Assembly (NCBI GenBank): GCA_022837505.1
Contig: JALHFZ010000048.1
Span: forward strand, 9,570-23,071
DNA from: Synergistaceae bacterium
GTDB taxonomy: Bacteria; Synergistota; Synergistia; Synergistales; Aminobacteriaceae
DNA: 13,502 nt
Reading direction: 5' to 3'
The notes below the pieces were generated by a model that was not told the DNA's origin, did no database searches, and saw only the letters and a program-made list of their open reading frames with translations. Every line of letters starts with the position of its first letter. Position 1 is the stretch's first letter. Below, piece by piece: positions 6,964 through 13,331 of this stretch. Position numbers and translations under genes: made by a program.

Positions 6964-7201
6964 TGATAGAATCCCCGGGTATCACCTGTACTGCATTGGG
7001 GGCACTCCGGGGCACAGTCACGCCGCCTGGATCCACAATCGGGATATCTCCTCCGGATTCTGACCCGGCCCGGACTGGCGGCCGGATCCGTTCTTTTATA
7101 CACAGATCATGGACTGCCCGCCGCCGCTGTCCGGGCTCCCTTCTTTCTTTCCGAAGAGGCACGGCACGGGGGCGTTTTTGTGCCCCCTCGATAAGGCCTC
7201 C
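6964..7201. other. Non-coding spacer between tupA and the terminator region
   Basis: About 240 bases without a convincing gene. One small hairpin, GGGGGC (7168-7173) with GCCCCC (7182-7187), lies just past the tupA stop without a T-run. A minus-strand reading frame spans the area (down from 7162), but it runs through the perfect inverted repeat, has no good ribosome site and matches no family I know. The region may be an untranslated 3' region or a decayed gene. Confidence 0.5.
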
Positions 7202-8035
7202 TTACTTCCCGGCGTTCGGGAAAAAGAGCTGCTTTCCGAGGAGTTCAAAATCCCCGATGGCCTGCTGGGTTGAAGGGGACACCAGCCAGTCGATGTACTT
7301 CAGGGCGAGGTCATACCGGATGCTGCTCCACTTCACGGGGTTGACCGCCATGACGCTGTACTGGTTCTTGAGGGAGGCATCCCCTTCGACCGTGATGACG
7401 AGATCGGCCTGATCCTTCCGGGCATCCTGGTATTTTATGAAGGTTCCCCGGTCGGTGAAGACGTACCCCTTCCGCTCCCCCGCTATCATGAGGGTATCGA
7501 GCATCCCCTGCCCCGTCTGAATGTACCACTTCTCCCTGTCGGGCTCGGGCATCCCCGCCGCGGCCCAGAGACGGAGCTCCGCCATGTGGGTCCCCGATTT
7601 GTCCGCCCTGCTCGCGAAGGGAGCTCCCGAGAGGGCTATCTTCTTCAGGGCCTCGGCCACGGAGAGGCCTTTGACTTTCGCCGGATCAGAAGCGGGCCCC
7701 GCTATAATAAAGTCGTTGAACATCACCTGGCGGCGGTTCACCCCCGACCCTTCATCCACGAACTTTTTCTCCGCCTCCGGATCGTGGACGAGCACCACGT
7801 CCACGTCGCCGTTCCGCCCGTATTCCAGGGCCTTCCCTGTCCCGACGGAGACCCACTGGATCTCGATTCCCCTCTGCTCCAGCAGAAGAGGGGCAAGATA
7901 ATCAAGGAGCCCCGTATTATCCGTACTGGTGGTGGTGGCCATGCGGAGAACCTCCGCTCCCCCGGCGGCCCCTGCGGCGGTGAAGCAGACCAGAACGCAG
8001 AGGACGATTAAACCAAGATACCTTCGAAGTTTCAT
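7202..8035 (-). CDS. tupA: Tungstate ABC transporter, substrate-binding protein
   Basis: The periplasmic binding protein that captures tungstate and delivers it to the permease encoded in the same operon. It has 277 residues from the chosen start. The Sec signal peptide is MKLRRY plus a hydrophobic core, with likely cleavage around AAGAAGGA (residues 20-27); the cysteines at 13 and 17 do not fit a lipobox. TTTSTDNTGLLDYL starts at residue 34 and is the TupA oxyanion-binding signature, distinct from ModA and WtpA. Two ATGs lie 6 bases apart; the second (8035) is 7 bases from GGAGG, whereas the first (8041) is only 1 base away, so I choose 8035. The gene is last in the operon, 95 bases after the ATPase gene, an unusual order since tupA is commonly first. 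Confidence 0.95.
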   Translation of the reverse strand: MKLRRYLGLIVLCVLVCFTAAGAAGGAEVLRMATTTSTDNTGLLDYLAPLLLEQRGIEIQWVSVGTGKALEYGRNGDVDVVLVHDPEAEKKFVDEGSGVNRRQVMFNDFIIAGPASDPAKVKGLSVAEALKKIALSGAPFASRADKSGTHMAELRLWAAAGMPEPDREKWYIQTGQGMLDTLMIAGERKGYVFTDRGTFIKYQDARKDQADLVITVEGDASLKNQYSVMAVNPVKWSSIRYDLALKYIDWLVSPSTQQAIGDFELLGKQLFFPNAGK

Positions 8036-8042
8036 GTACATT

Positions 8043-8047
8043 CCTCC
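8043..8047 (-). promoter_or_regulatory. Ribosome binding site deciding the tupA start
   Basis: GGAGG on the minus strand. It is 7 bases from the ATG at 8035 but only 1 base from the ATG at 8041, favouring the downstream codon. Confidence 0.75.
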
Positions 8048-8091
8048 CTTAGGGTATTTGGAACTCTTTTGAAAATCCCCGCCCCCCGAAG

Positions 8092-8104
8092 CCCTGCGGC
8101 AGGG
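8092..8104 (-). other. Small intercistronic hairpin between tupC and tupA
   Basis: CCCTG and CAGGG flank a 3-base loop within the 95-base gap between the ATPase and binding-protein genes. A short TTTT occurs about 20 bases later. It could stabilise a processed tupA mRNA, which would help express more binding protein than membrane components. Weak evidence. Confidence 0.3.
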
Positions 8105-8130
8105 TCGGAAGGACGGGTGTTCTCTGTCTT

Positions 8131-8868
8131 TCAGCGCACAGGGGCGGGGCCCCGGTTTCCAGTCGAACCCGATGGGGCCGCCGGAGGATGATCGTCACCC
8201 CCGGGGGCCGGGGACTCGATCTTCCCCCGTCTGAGGGTGACCCTTCGGGCGCAGAGGCCCTCGAGCCACTGAAGGTCATGGGAGGCTACAATGGGTACTG
8301 TTCCCCCTTTGCTCCAGGCGTTTTTCACTCCGTCGGCGATGAGGAGGGCGTTCTCCTCGTCCACGTTGGCGGTAGGCTCATCCAGGAGGAGCACCTTCGT
8401 CCGGAGCACAAGGCGGGATGCGATGGCGACCCGGCGGGACTCCCCTCCGGAGAGCTGGAACCACTCCCTTTTGGCGAAATCAGGAGGAAGGCCCACCATT
8501 TCGAGGGCCTCGGCGACCCGGTCCCTCAGGGAGCGGGTATCCCCCCTGGCCCGCAGGCCGTAGGCGATATTTTCAAAGACGGAGCGGCGTAGGAGGTAGG
8601 GGTCCTGGAGCAGAAGGGTGGCTTCCCGCCGAAGCCCCCTCTCCCGCCCTTCCGTATCGCCCCCGAGGAAACGGATGGTCCCCGACAGGGGCTTCAACAG
8701 AAAGGCAAGGGTCTTGAGGAGGGTGCTCTTGCCGCTTCCGTTGTGGCCGATGAACGCCGTGGGGCCGCCCGGGAAAATATCAAGCCGGTCGATGAGAAGG
8801 ACCGGGTCCTCTCCGTAGGAGCAGGTCAGACCCCGGATCTCATAGAGAGGGTTTGCTGCCATGCTCAT
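8131..8868 (-). CDS. tupC: Tungstate ABC transporter, ATP-binding protein
   Basis: The ATPase that powers tungstate import through the permease encoded just upstream; 245 residues. All ABC motifs are present: Walker A GHNGSGKST (41-49), Q-loop glutamine Q88 in LLLQDP, signature LSGGE (139-143), Walker B VLLLDEP (159-165) and the H-loop histidine H197 in ASHD. There is no C-terminal TOBE/molybdate-binding extension as in ModC; the tail after about residue 225 is short and rich in Pro, Gly and Ser, probably disordered. Translation starts in an ATGA overlap with the permease stop, preceded by GGGAGGAG inside the permease gene. The substrate is assigned from the TupA neighbour; the ATPase sequence alone would only say oxyanion-type importer. 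Confidence 0.92.
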   Translation of the reverse strand: MSMAANPLYEIRGLTCSYGEDPVLLIDRLDIFPGGPTAFIGHNGSGKSTLLKTLAFLLKPLSGTIRFLGGDTEGRERGLRREATLLLQDPYLLRRSVFENIAYGLRARGDTRSLRDRVAEALEMVGLPPDFAKREWFQLSGGESRRVAIASRLVLRTKVLLLDEPTANVDEENALLIADGVKNAWSKGGTVPIVASHDLQWLEGLCARRVTLRRGKIESPAPGGDDHPPAAPSGSTGNRGPAPVR

Positions 8869-9560
8869 GCCTCGCTCCTCCTTCTCAGGAAGAGGAGGGA
8901 CCAGTTGAGGATGAAGGAGAGGGCAAGGAGCAGCAGGCCGAGGGCAATCCCCGTGGAGAACTCCCCCTTTCCGGTCTCAAGGGTGATGGCAGTGGTGATG
9001 GTGCGGGTGTGCCACTTGATGTTTCCACCGATCATCATGGAGACGCCGACCTCGGCGGTGATCCGCCCGTAGGCCGTGACAGCGGCGAGGAGGATCTGGT
9101 GTCTGGTCTCCCAGAGGGTGGAGAGGATAAGCCGTTTTCCTCCGGCGCCGAGGGTGAGGAGGGTGAAACGGAGGCGGCTGTCCATGGACTCCACGGCGGA
9201 GGCGGTGAGGGCGGTGACGATGGGAAGGGCAAGGATCGTCTGCCCTATGGCCATCCCCGGGATGGTGAAGAGAAGACCGAATTGCCCCAGGGGGCCGCGG
9301 TTGGATATGAAGGCGTAGACAAAAAGGCCCACCACGACGGTGGGGATGGAGAGAAGGGTGTCCACCGTCACCCGGAGCAATTTTCTCCCCGGAAAGGTGC
9401 AGTAGCCGAGAAGAAAGCCGAAGGGGACGCCAAGGGCAAGGGTCACCAGCATGGAGAGGGCGGAGAGGCGGAGGGTCGTGAAGACGGCTGTCCAGACCTC
9501 CTCCTCCATGGAGAAGATCAGGGAGATTCCTTTGAAAAAGCCGTCGGCAAGGTAGTCCAT
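8865..9560 (-). CDS. tupB: Tungstate ABC transporter, permease
   Basis: The inner-membrane channel subunit, 231 residues, with about five to six hydrophobic helices. The conserved cytoplasmic coupling loop of binding-protein-dependent permeases is the segment around TLLTLGAGGKRLILSTLWE (about 133-151), which contacts the ATPase. SIPTVVVGLFVYAFIS and GMAIGQTILALPIVTALTA are typical of the TupB/WtpB group. It is the first gene of the operon and is directly controlled by the riboswitch and terminator upstream; the terminator ends 19 bases before the ATG. The ribosome site is the GGAG/GAAGGG region 4-16 bases upstream, just beyond the terminator T-run. Confidence 0.92.
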   Translation of the reverse strand: MDYLADGFFKGISLIFSMEEEVWTAVFTTLRLSALSMLVTLALGVPFGFLLGYCTFPGRKLLRVTVDTLLSIPTVVVGLFVYAFISNRGPLGQFGLLFTIPGMAIGQTILALPIVTALTASAVESMDSRLRFTLLTLGAGGKRLILSTLWETRHQILLAAVTAYGRITAEVGVSMMIGGNIKWHTRTITTAITLETGKGEFSTGIALGLLLLALSFILNWSLLFLRRRSEA

Positions 9561-9579
9561 ATCCCTTCGTCTCCAGAAG

Positions 9580-9621
9580 AAAAAAAATGCCTCCCCCGCA
9601 AGGGCACAGTGCGGGAAAGGC
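9580..9621 (-). terminator. Conditional terminator in the tup leader
   Basis: On the minus strand GCCTTTCCCGCA (9621-9610) pairs with TGCGGGGGAGGC (9600-9589), 12 bp with two G-T pairs, which form on this strand only, over a 9-base loop. An A and eight T residues follow (to 9580). It lies inside the leader, upstream of tupB, so it must be an attenuator. A competing antiterminator is visible: GGGAAGG (9642-9636) can pair with CCTTTCCC (9620-9613), extended by CGG (9634-9632) with CCG (9625-9623). This uses the 5' arm of the terminator. Confidence 0.9.
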
Positions 9622-9639
9622 GCGGAAAAAGCCGTCCTT

Positions 9640-9740
9640 CCCTCCTTGCCGGATCGGGAGGCGCCTCTGTTTCCGGAGGCACCCTGTCGGCCCTGGACCC
9701 GTGGGCTGTGCCTGTAGGCTCCAGGGCTCGGAGGGGATTC
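9640..9740 (-). promoter_or_regulatory. Moco/Tuco-type riboswitch aptamer upstream of tupBCA
   Basis: On the minus strand the leader contains CTCCGAGCC, GCCTACAGGC, GGGTCC, CCGA and GGTGCCTCCGG in that order, which I recognise as the conserved blocks of the molybdenum-cofactor (Moco) RNA motif. Pairing supports it: GCCCTGGA (9727-9720) with TCCAGGGC (9697-9690) is a perfect 8 bp stem, and GGTGCCTC (9683-9676) with GAGGCGCC (9667-9660) is an 8 bp stem capped by a loop with GGAAAC. One G-T pair in the latter only works on this strand. A closing helix CCCTCC (9735-9730) with GGAGGG (9645-9640) would compete with the antiterminator. The arm between the two halves of the long stem is very short (about 22 bases), which fits the P3-less subgroup proposed to sense the tungsten cofactor. 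Exact edges are uncertain. Confidence 0.8.
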
Positions 9741-9750
9741 TTAAGGTGAT

Positions 9751-9779
9751 ATTGTACAGTCTTGAATTGGAGAAGGCAA
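9751..9779 (-). promoter_or_regulatory. Promoter of the tup riboswitch transcript
   Basis: TTGCCT (9779-9774) and TACAAT (9756-9751) on the minus strand are separated by exactly 17 bases. The predicted start, near 9744, places the riboswitch aptamer at the very 5' end of the transcript. It lies between the cupin stop and the aptamer. Confidence 0.72.
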
Positions 9780-9802
9780 CCGGTGCAGCCCCCCTTTTTC
9801 CT

Positions 9803-10153
9803 TCATCGGGAAGGGGGCAGGGCGAAGACGGCGAGCCATACACAGGGAGGGTCCTTCGTCGTGGCGGCCACCCGGTGGCGGAGACGGGCGGGAAGAAAGA
9901 TCCAGTCCCCTTCCCTCAGCGTCTCCAGGCTCCCGTCCTCAAATTCGAGGGTTCCCTCTCCGGAGAGCAGGACAACCCATTCGTCCTCCTCCTGGTCATA
10001 CCAGAAGGAGGGAGGCGAGGAGAAGCCCGAAGAGACGATCCGTTCGACCCGGAATGACCCGGTGCGGCAGACTTCCTCCAGGGCCTCCCCTGACAGAGGA
10101 GGGGAGAGGGGAGAAAAATGCCCTCGTGACCGGGCCCTTTTCCTGACGGTCAT
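9803..10153 (-). CDS. Cupin-domain protein without the usual metal-binding HxH
   Basis: A small single-domain cupin (beta-barrel) protein of 116 residues. Motif 1 is FWYDQEEDEWVVLLSGEG (50-67): the E-x6-G is kept, but the canonical HxH is replaced by aromatic, Asp and Gln positions. Motif 2 is GDWIFLPARLRHRV (82-95), which keeps the histidine H93. This WYDQ-type group is common in bacteria and its function is not known; metal-dependent catalysis is doubtful, so ligand binding or regulation are alternatives. The start is placed at the ATG at 10153, which overlaps the stop of the coiled-coil gene in an ATGA, with GAGGAGGG directly upstream. It is the last gene of the clpB operon. No clear terminator follows, and the tup promoter begins about 25 bases beyond its stop. 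Confidence 0.82.
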   Translation of the reverse strand: MTVRKRARSRGHFSPLSPPLSGEALEEVCRTGSFRVERIVSSGFSSPPSFWYDQEEDEWVVLLSGEGTLEFEDGSLETLREGDWIFLPARLRHRVAATTKDPPCVWLAVFALPPSR

Positions 10154-10461
10154 CCCTCCTCTTTCATCCGGGCCCTTCTTCTGATCTCGTCCATGGCGGC
10201 CCGTTCGGAGTGGAACTCCCGCTGAAGTATCAGCCGCTTCTCCCTGTCCTTTTCGAGGAGCTCCCTGCACACCTGCTTATCGTAGAGGCGGGCCGACTTT
10301 TTCACCGTCTCGTGGTGGCGGTCCATTATGTCAAGGCGGTCGCGCTGCAGGGCTCCTCTGGCCTTTTCCACCCTTTTTTTGCCTTCCTCCGCCCGCGTGT
10401 CCCTTTCCGGGGGAATATCGGGAGGACGGGGTCGTGCCGTCTTCTCAGGATCTATTTTCAT
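10150..10461 (-). CDS. Charged coiled-coil protein of unknown function coupled to clpB
   Basis: 103 residues, very rich in Arg, Lys and Glu and almost without hydrophobic core residues. From about residue 22 to the end it reads as one long alpha-helix or coiled coil (for example EEGKKRVEKARGALQRDR, then VCRELLEKDREKRLILQREF), with a proline-rich N-terminal 20 residues. There is a single cysteine and no membrane segment or signal peptide. I recognise no family. The ATG overlaps the clpB stop in an ATGA, with GAGAGGG as ribosome site, and the gene ends in an ATGA with the cupin, so translation is coupled on both sides. The context suggests a partner or regulator of ClpB, possibly binding through its own coiled-coil middle domain; this is inference only. 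Confidence 0.75.
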   Translation of the reverse strand: MKIDPEKTARPRPPDIPPERDTRAEEGKKRVEKARGALQRDRLDIMDRHHETVKKSARLYDKQVCRELLEKDREKRLILQREFHSERAAMDEIRRRARMKEEG

Positions 10462-13166
10462 GATTCCCTCTCATCTCCCTCTTCCTGCGTCTCTTTCGAC
10501 GGGCAGGAGGAACTGAGGACGAGCTCTCCGTTCTTCTCGTCCACGAGAATGACGCAGCCATCGGAGGCCTTCCCTGAGAGGATAAGCCGGGCGATGGGCG
10601 TCTCGAGCCTCCGAACGACAAAGCGCTTGAGGGGACGGGCCCCGTAGACCGGGTCGTACCCCTCCCGGGCGATGAACTCCGCTCCTGCTTCAGTGAGCTT
10701 CAGAGTGATGTTCCGCTCCTGCAGCCTCTGTGCCAGGGTCGCGGTCAGCAGCCTCACGATCCGGCCGATCTCCGAAGGGGTAAGGGGCTTGAAGAGGACC
10801 ACGTCGTCCACCCTGTTCAGGAACTCCGGGCGGAAGGACCGGCGCAGCTCCTCCATCACATGTTCCCTTGCCTTCTCGGTAATCGTCCCTCCCGGGGTGA
10901 TCCCATCGAGAAGCACCGGACCGCCGATATTGCTCGTCATGATGATCACAGTATTTTTAAAGTTTATCACATGCCCCTGGTTGTCGGTGATCCGACCGTC
11001 GTCGAGGATCTGCAGAAGGATGTTGAAGACGTCGGGGTGGGCCTTCTCTATCTCGTCGAAGAGGATGACAGAATAGGGGTGACGGCGCACCGCCTCGGTA
11101 AGTTGTCCCCCTTCCTCGTACCCCACATATCCGGGAGGGGCCCCCACCATCCTCGAGACGGAGTGCTTCTCCATGTATTCGGACATGTCGAGGCGCACCA
11201 TGTTCTCCTCGCTGTCGAAGAGGGCCTCGGCGAGGGTCTTCGCCAGCTCCGTCTTGCCTACCCCCGTGGGGCCGAGGAAGATGAAGGAACCGATGGGACG
11301 CCTCGGGTCCTTGATCCCCGAGCGGGCCCTCAGCACTGCGTCCGCCACGAGCCCCACGGCCTCGTCCTGCCCCACGACCCGTTCGTGAAGAACGTCATCG
11401 AGCTTGAGCAGTTTCTCCCGCTCCCCTTCGAGCAGACGGGTTACGGGGATCCCCGTCCAGCGGCTCACAATCTCGGAGATCTCGTCCTCCGTCACTTCCT
11501 CCCGGAGGATTTTTTCCGTTCCGTGCCCGTCCTCGAGGGCTTTCTCCTTCCGGCGGAGCTCCTCCTCGAGCTGGGGGAGCTGCCCGTGCTTCAGCTCGGC
11601 AGCCCGGTTCAGATCGTATTGCCTCTCGGCCTTCTCTATATCCCGGTGCAGGGCATCGATCTTTTCCCGCAGCTCCCGAACTGCGCCGATTCCCCCTTTT
11701 TCAGCCTCATACTGGGCCCGAAGGCCCGACTGCTCCTCCCGGGCCTCCTGCAGTTCCTGCCTGAGGGCTTCAAGGCGATCTTTGCTTGCGGAGTCAGTCT
11801 CCTTCTTCAGGGCGGCCTCCTCGATCTCGAGCTGCATCACCCGCCGGGAGACGGCGTCGAGCTCCGCCGGGAGGGAGTCGATCTCCGTGCGGATCATGGC
11901 GCTCGCCTCGTCCACGAGGTCGATAGCCTTGTCGGGGAGGAACCGGTCGGTGATATAGCGGTTTGAGAGCACCGCCGCAGCCACGAGGGCGTTGTCCCGG
12001 ATCTTCACGCCGTGGTGAACCTGGAAGCGGTCCTTCAGCCCCCGAAGGATGGAGATGGTGTCCTCCACGGTGGGCTGCTCGACGAGGACGGGCTGGAAGC
12101 GCCTCGCCAGGGCCGCGTCCTTTTCGATGTGCTTGCGGTATTCATCCACCGTGGTGGCGCCGATGCAGTGGAGTTCTCCCCGGGCGAGCATGGGTTTGAG
12201 CATGTTCCCCGCGTCGATGGCCCCCTCGGCCGCCCCGGCCCCCACGATGGTATGAAGCTCGTCAATGAAGAGGAGAATCCGTCCGTCGCTCTCCTTCACC
12301 TCGTTGAGGACGGCCTTGAGCCGCTCCTCAAACTCCCCCCGGAATTTCGCTCCCGCCAGGAGGGACCCCATATCGAGGGCGAAGATCGTGCGGTCCTTCA
12401 GCCCCTCGGGAACGTCCCCCCGGACGATCCGGGCGGCAAGCCCCTCCACGATGGCCGTCTTTCCCACCCCGGGGTCGCCGATGAGCACCGGGTTATTCTT
12501 GGTCTTCCGGCTCAGGATGCGGATGGTCCTGCGGATCTCCTCATCCCGGCCGATTACCGGATCGAGCTTCCCCGTCCGGGCCAGGGCGACGAGATCCTGA
12601 CCGTATTTTTCGAGGGCTTCGTAGGTGCTCTCCGGATCTTCGCTCCGGACGCTCGCCCTTCCCCGGACCTCCGTGAGGGTCTCGAGAAACTTCTCCTCCG
12701 TGATGCCCGTGTCGCCTAATATTCTTCCTGCCCCGGTGGACCGCCCTTCCTCGAGAAACGCACCGAAGAGGTGCTCCACCGACACATACTCGTCCTTCAG
12801 GGCGCGGGCCCGCTCCTCGGCCTTCACCATAAGGCGGGAGAGCCGGGAAGAGATGTAGACTTTTCCGGGCTCGACTCCGGGGCCTGAGACCCGAACTCTT
12901 CGGGAGAGTTCTCCCTCAATGCGGGAGGCGAGGGATGCCGGATCCTTCTCCATGCGGGCGAGAAGCCGGGGTATAAGGCCGTCCTTCTGCCGCACCAGGG
13001 CGAGAAGAAGGTGTTCCCCGTCCACCTCCGTGTGGCCGTAGGATATGGCGATATTCTGGGCTTCCGAAAAGGCCTCCCGAGATTTTGTGGTAAGTTTTGC
13101 CGGACAGGAGATGCTGCCTGAGAGGATGTCCTGCCCCGGCTCAAAATTTAAGAAGAACAGGGGCAT
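10458..13166 (-). CDS. clpB: ATP-dependent disaggregase ClpB
   Basis: A hexameric AAA+ chaperone that pulls apart protein aggregates with DnaK; 902 residues, slightly longer than the usual 850-880. The Clp N domain spans about 25-165. AAA-1 has Walker A GDPGVGKT (230-237) and Walker B ILLFIDE (297-303). A ClpB-type coiled-coil middle domain (about 430-545) distinguishes it from ClpA and ClpC. AAA-2 has GPTGVGKT (632-639), the pore loop GYVGYEEGG (679-687) and Walker B VILFDE (700-705). No ClpP-binding loop is seen. The ATG at 13166 is forced by an in-frame TGA 12 bases upstream and gives an extra N-terminal stretch of about 20 residues before the conserved LTTKSREAF; no good ribosome site precedes it. 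I see no CIRCE element upstream. First gene of an operon with the coiled-coil protein and cupin. Confidence 0.97.
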   Translation of the reverse strand: MPLFFLNFEPGQDILSGSISCPAKLTTKSREAFSEAQNIAISYGHTEVDGEHLLLALVRQKDGLIPRLLARMEKDPASLASRIEGELSRRVRVSGPGVEPGKVYISSRLSRLMVKAEERARALKDEYVSVEHLFGAFLEEGRSTGAGRILGDTGITEEKFLETLTEVRGRASVRSEDPESTYEALEKYGQDLVALARTGKLDPVIGRDEEIRRTIRILSRKTKNNPVLIGDPGVGKTAIVEGLAARIVRGDVPEGLKDRTIFALDMGSLLAGAKFRGEFEERLKAVLNEVKESDGRILLFIDELHTIVGAGAAEGAIDAGNMLKPMLARGELHCIGATTVDEYRKHIEKDAALARRFQPVLVEQPTVEDTISILRGLKDRFQVHHGVKIRDNALVAAAVLSNRYITDRFLPDKAIDLVDEASAMIRTEIDSLPAELDAVSRRVMQLEIEEAALKKETDSASKDRLEALRQELQEAREEQSGLRAQYEAEKGGIGAVRELREKIDALHRDIEKAERQYDLNRAAELKHGQLPQLEEELRRKEKALEDGHGTEKILREEVTEDEISEIVSRWTGIPVTRLLEGEREKLLKLDDVLHERVVGQDEAVGLVADAVLRARSGIKDPRRPIGSFIFLGPTGVGKTELAKTLAEALFDSEENMVRLDMSEYMEKHSVSRMVGAPPGYVGYEEGGQLTEAVRRHPYSVILFDEIEKAHPDVFNILLQILDDGRITDNQGHVINFKNTVIIMTSNIGGPVLLDGITPGGTITEKAREHVMEELRRSFRPEFLNRVDDVVLFKPLTPSEIGRIVRLLTATLAQRLQERNITLKLTEAGAEFIAREGYDPVYGARPLKRFVVRRLETPIARLILSGKASDGCVILVDEKNGELVLSSSCPSKETQEEGDERES

Positions 13167-13186
13167 GTTATTCCATCAGATTATTA

Positions 13187-13214
13187 TTTTTATCTCCTTT
13201 TGCTCTGCTGTCAA
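13187..13214 (-). promoter_or_regulatory. Probable clpB promoter
   Basis: On the minus strand a perfect -35 TTGACA (13214-13209) is followed after 16 bases by TAAAAA (13192-13187), or after 17 bases by AAAAAT. The -10 is only 4 of 6 in either case. The predicted leader is very short (roughly 10-15 bases), in keeping with the missing ribosome site. No CIRCE or CtsR repeat is visible. Confidence 0.5.
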
Positions 13215-13280
13215 TTATATACTTTTTCCCTGGGGATTACAGGAATTTTAAATTTTTTACAGTTTTTGCCGTTTTTAGAC

Positions 13281-13295
13281 TGTACAGGGTGCACA
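13281..13295. other. Imperfect 15 bp inverted repeat in the clpB/MBL divergent spacer
   Basis: TGTACAGGGTGCACA has five of six symmetric pairs around a 3-base centre. It lies 36 bases before the MBL start, in an AT-rich spacer between divergent genes, where an operator would be placed. No regulator can be named. Confidence 0.3.
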
Positions 13296-13331
13296 TAGAA
13301 GGTAAACTCAACAATAAAGGGAGGGGTGCAT

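Noticed and set aside
8853..9749. Plus-strand open frame of 298 codons opposite tupB and its leader
   Set aside because: Composed of Gly/Glu/Asp/His-rich low-complexity sequence, and it runs through the riboswitch; it is a shadow of the minus-strand permease.
10154..10270. Upstream extension of the cupin gene to an ATG at 10270
   Set aside because: The extra 39 residues are low-complexity and lie within the coiled-coil gene; the ATG at 10153 gives the same ATGA junction as elsewhere in the operon.
13167..13331. CIRCE (HrcA) or CtsR heat-shock operator upstream of clpB
   Set aside because: I looked for TTAGCACTC-N9-GAGTGCTAA and the GGTCAAA tandem; neither is present.
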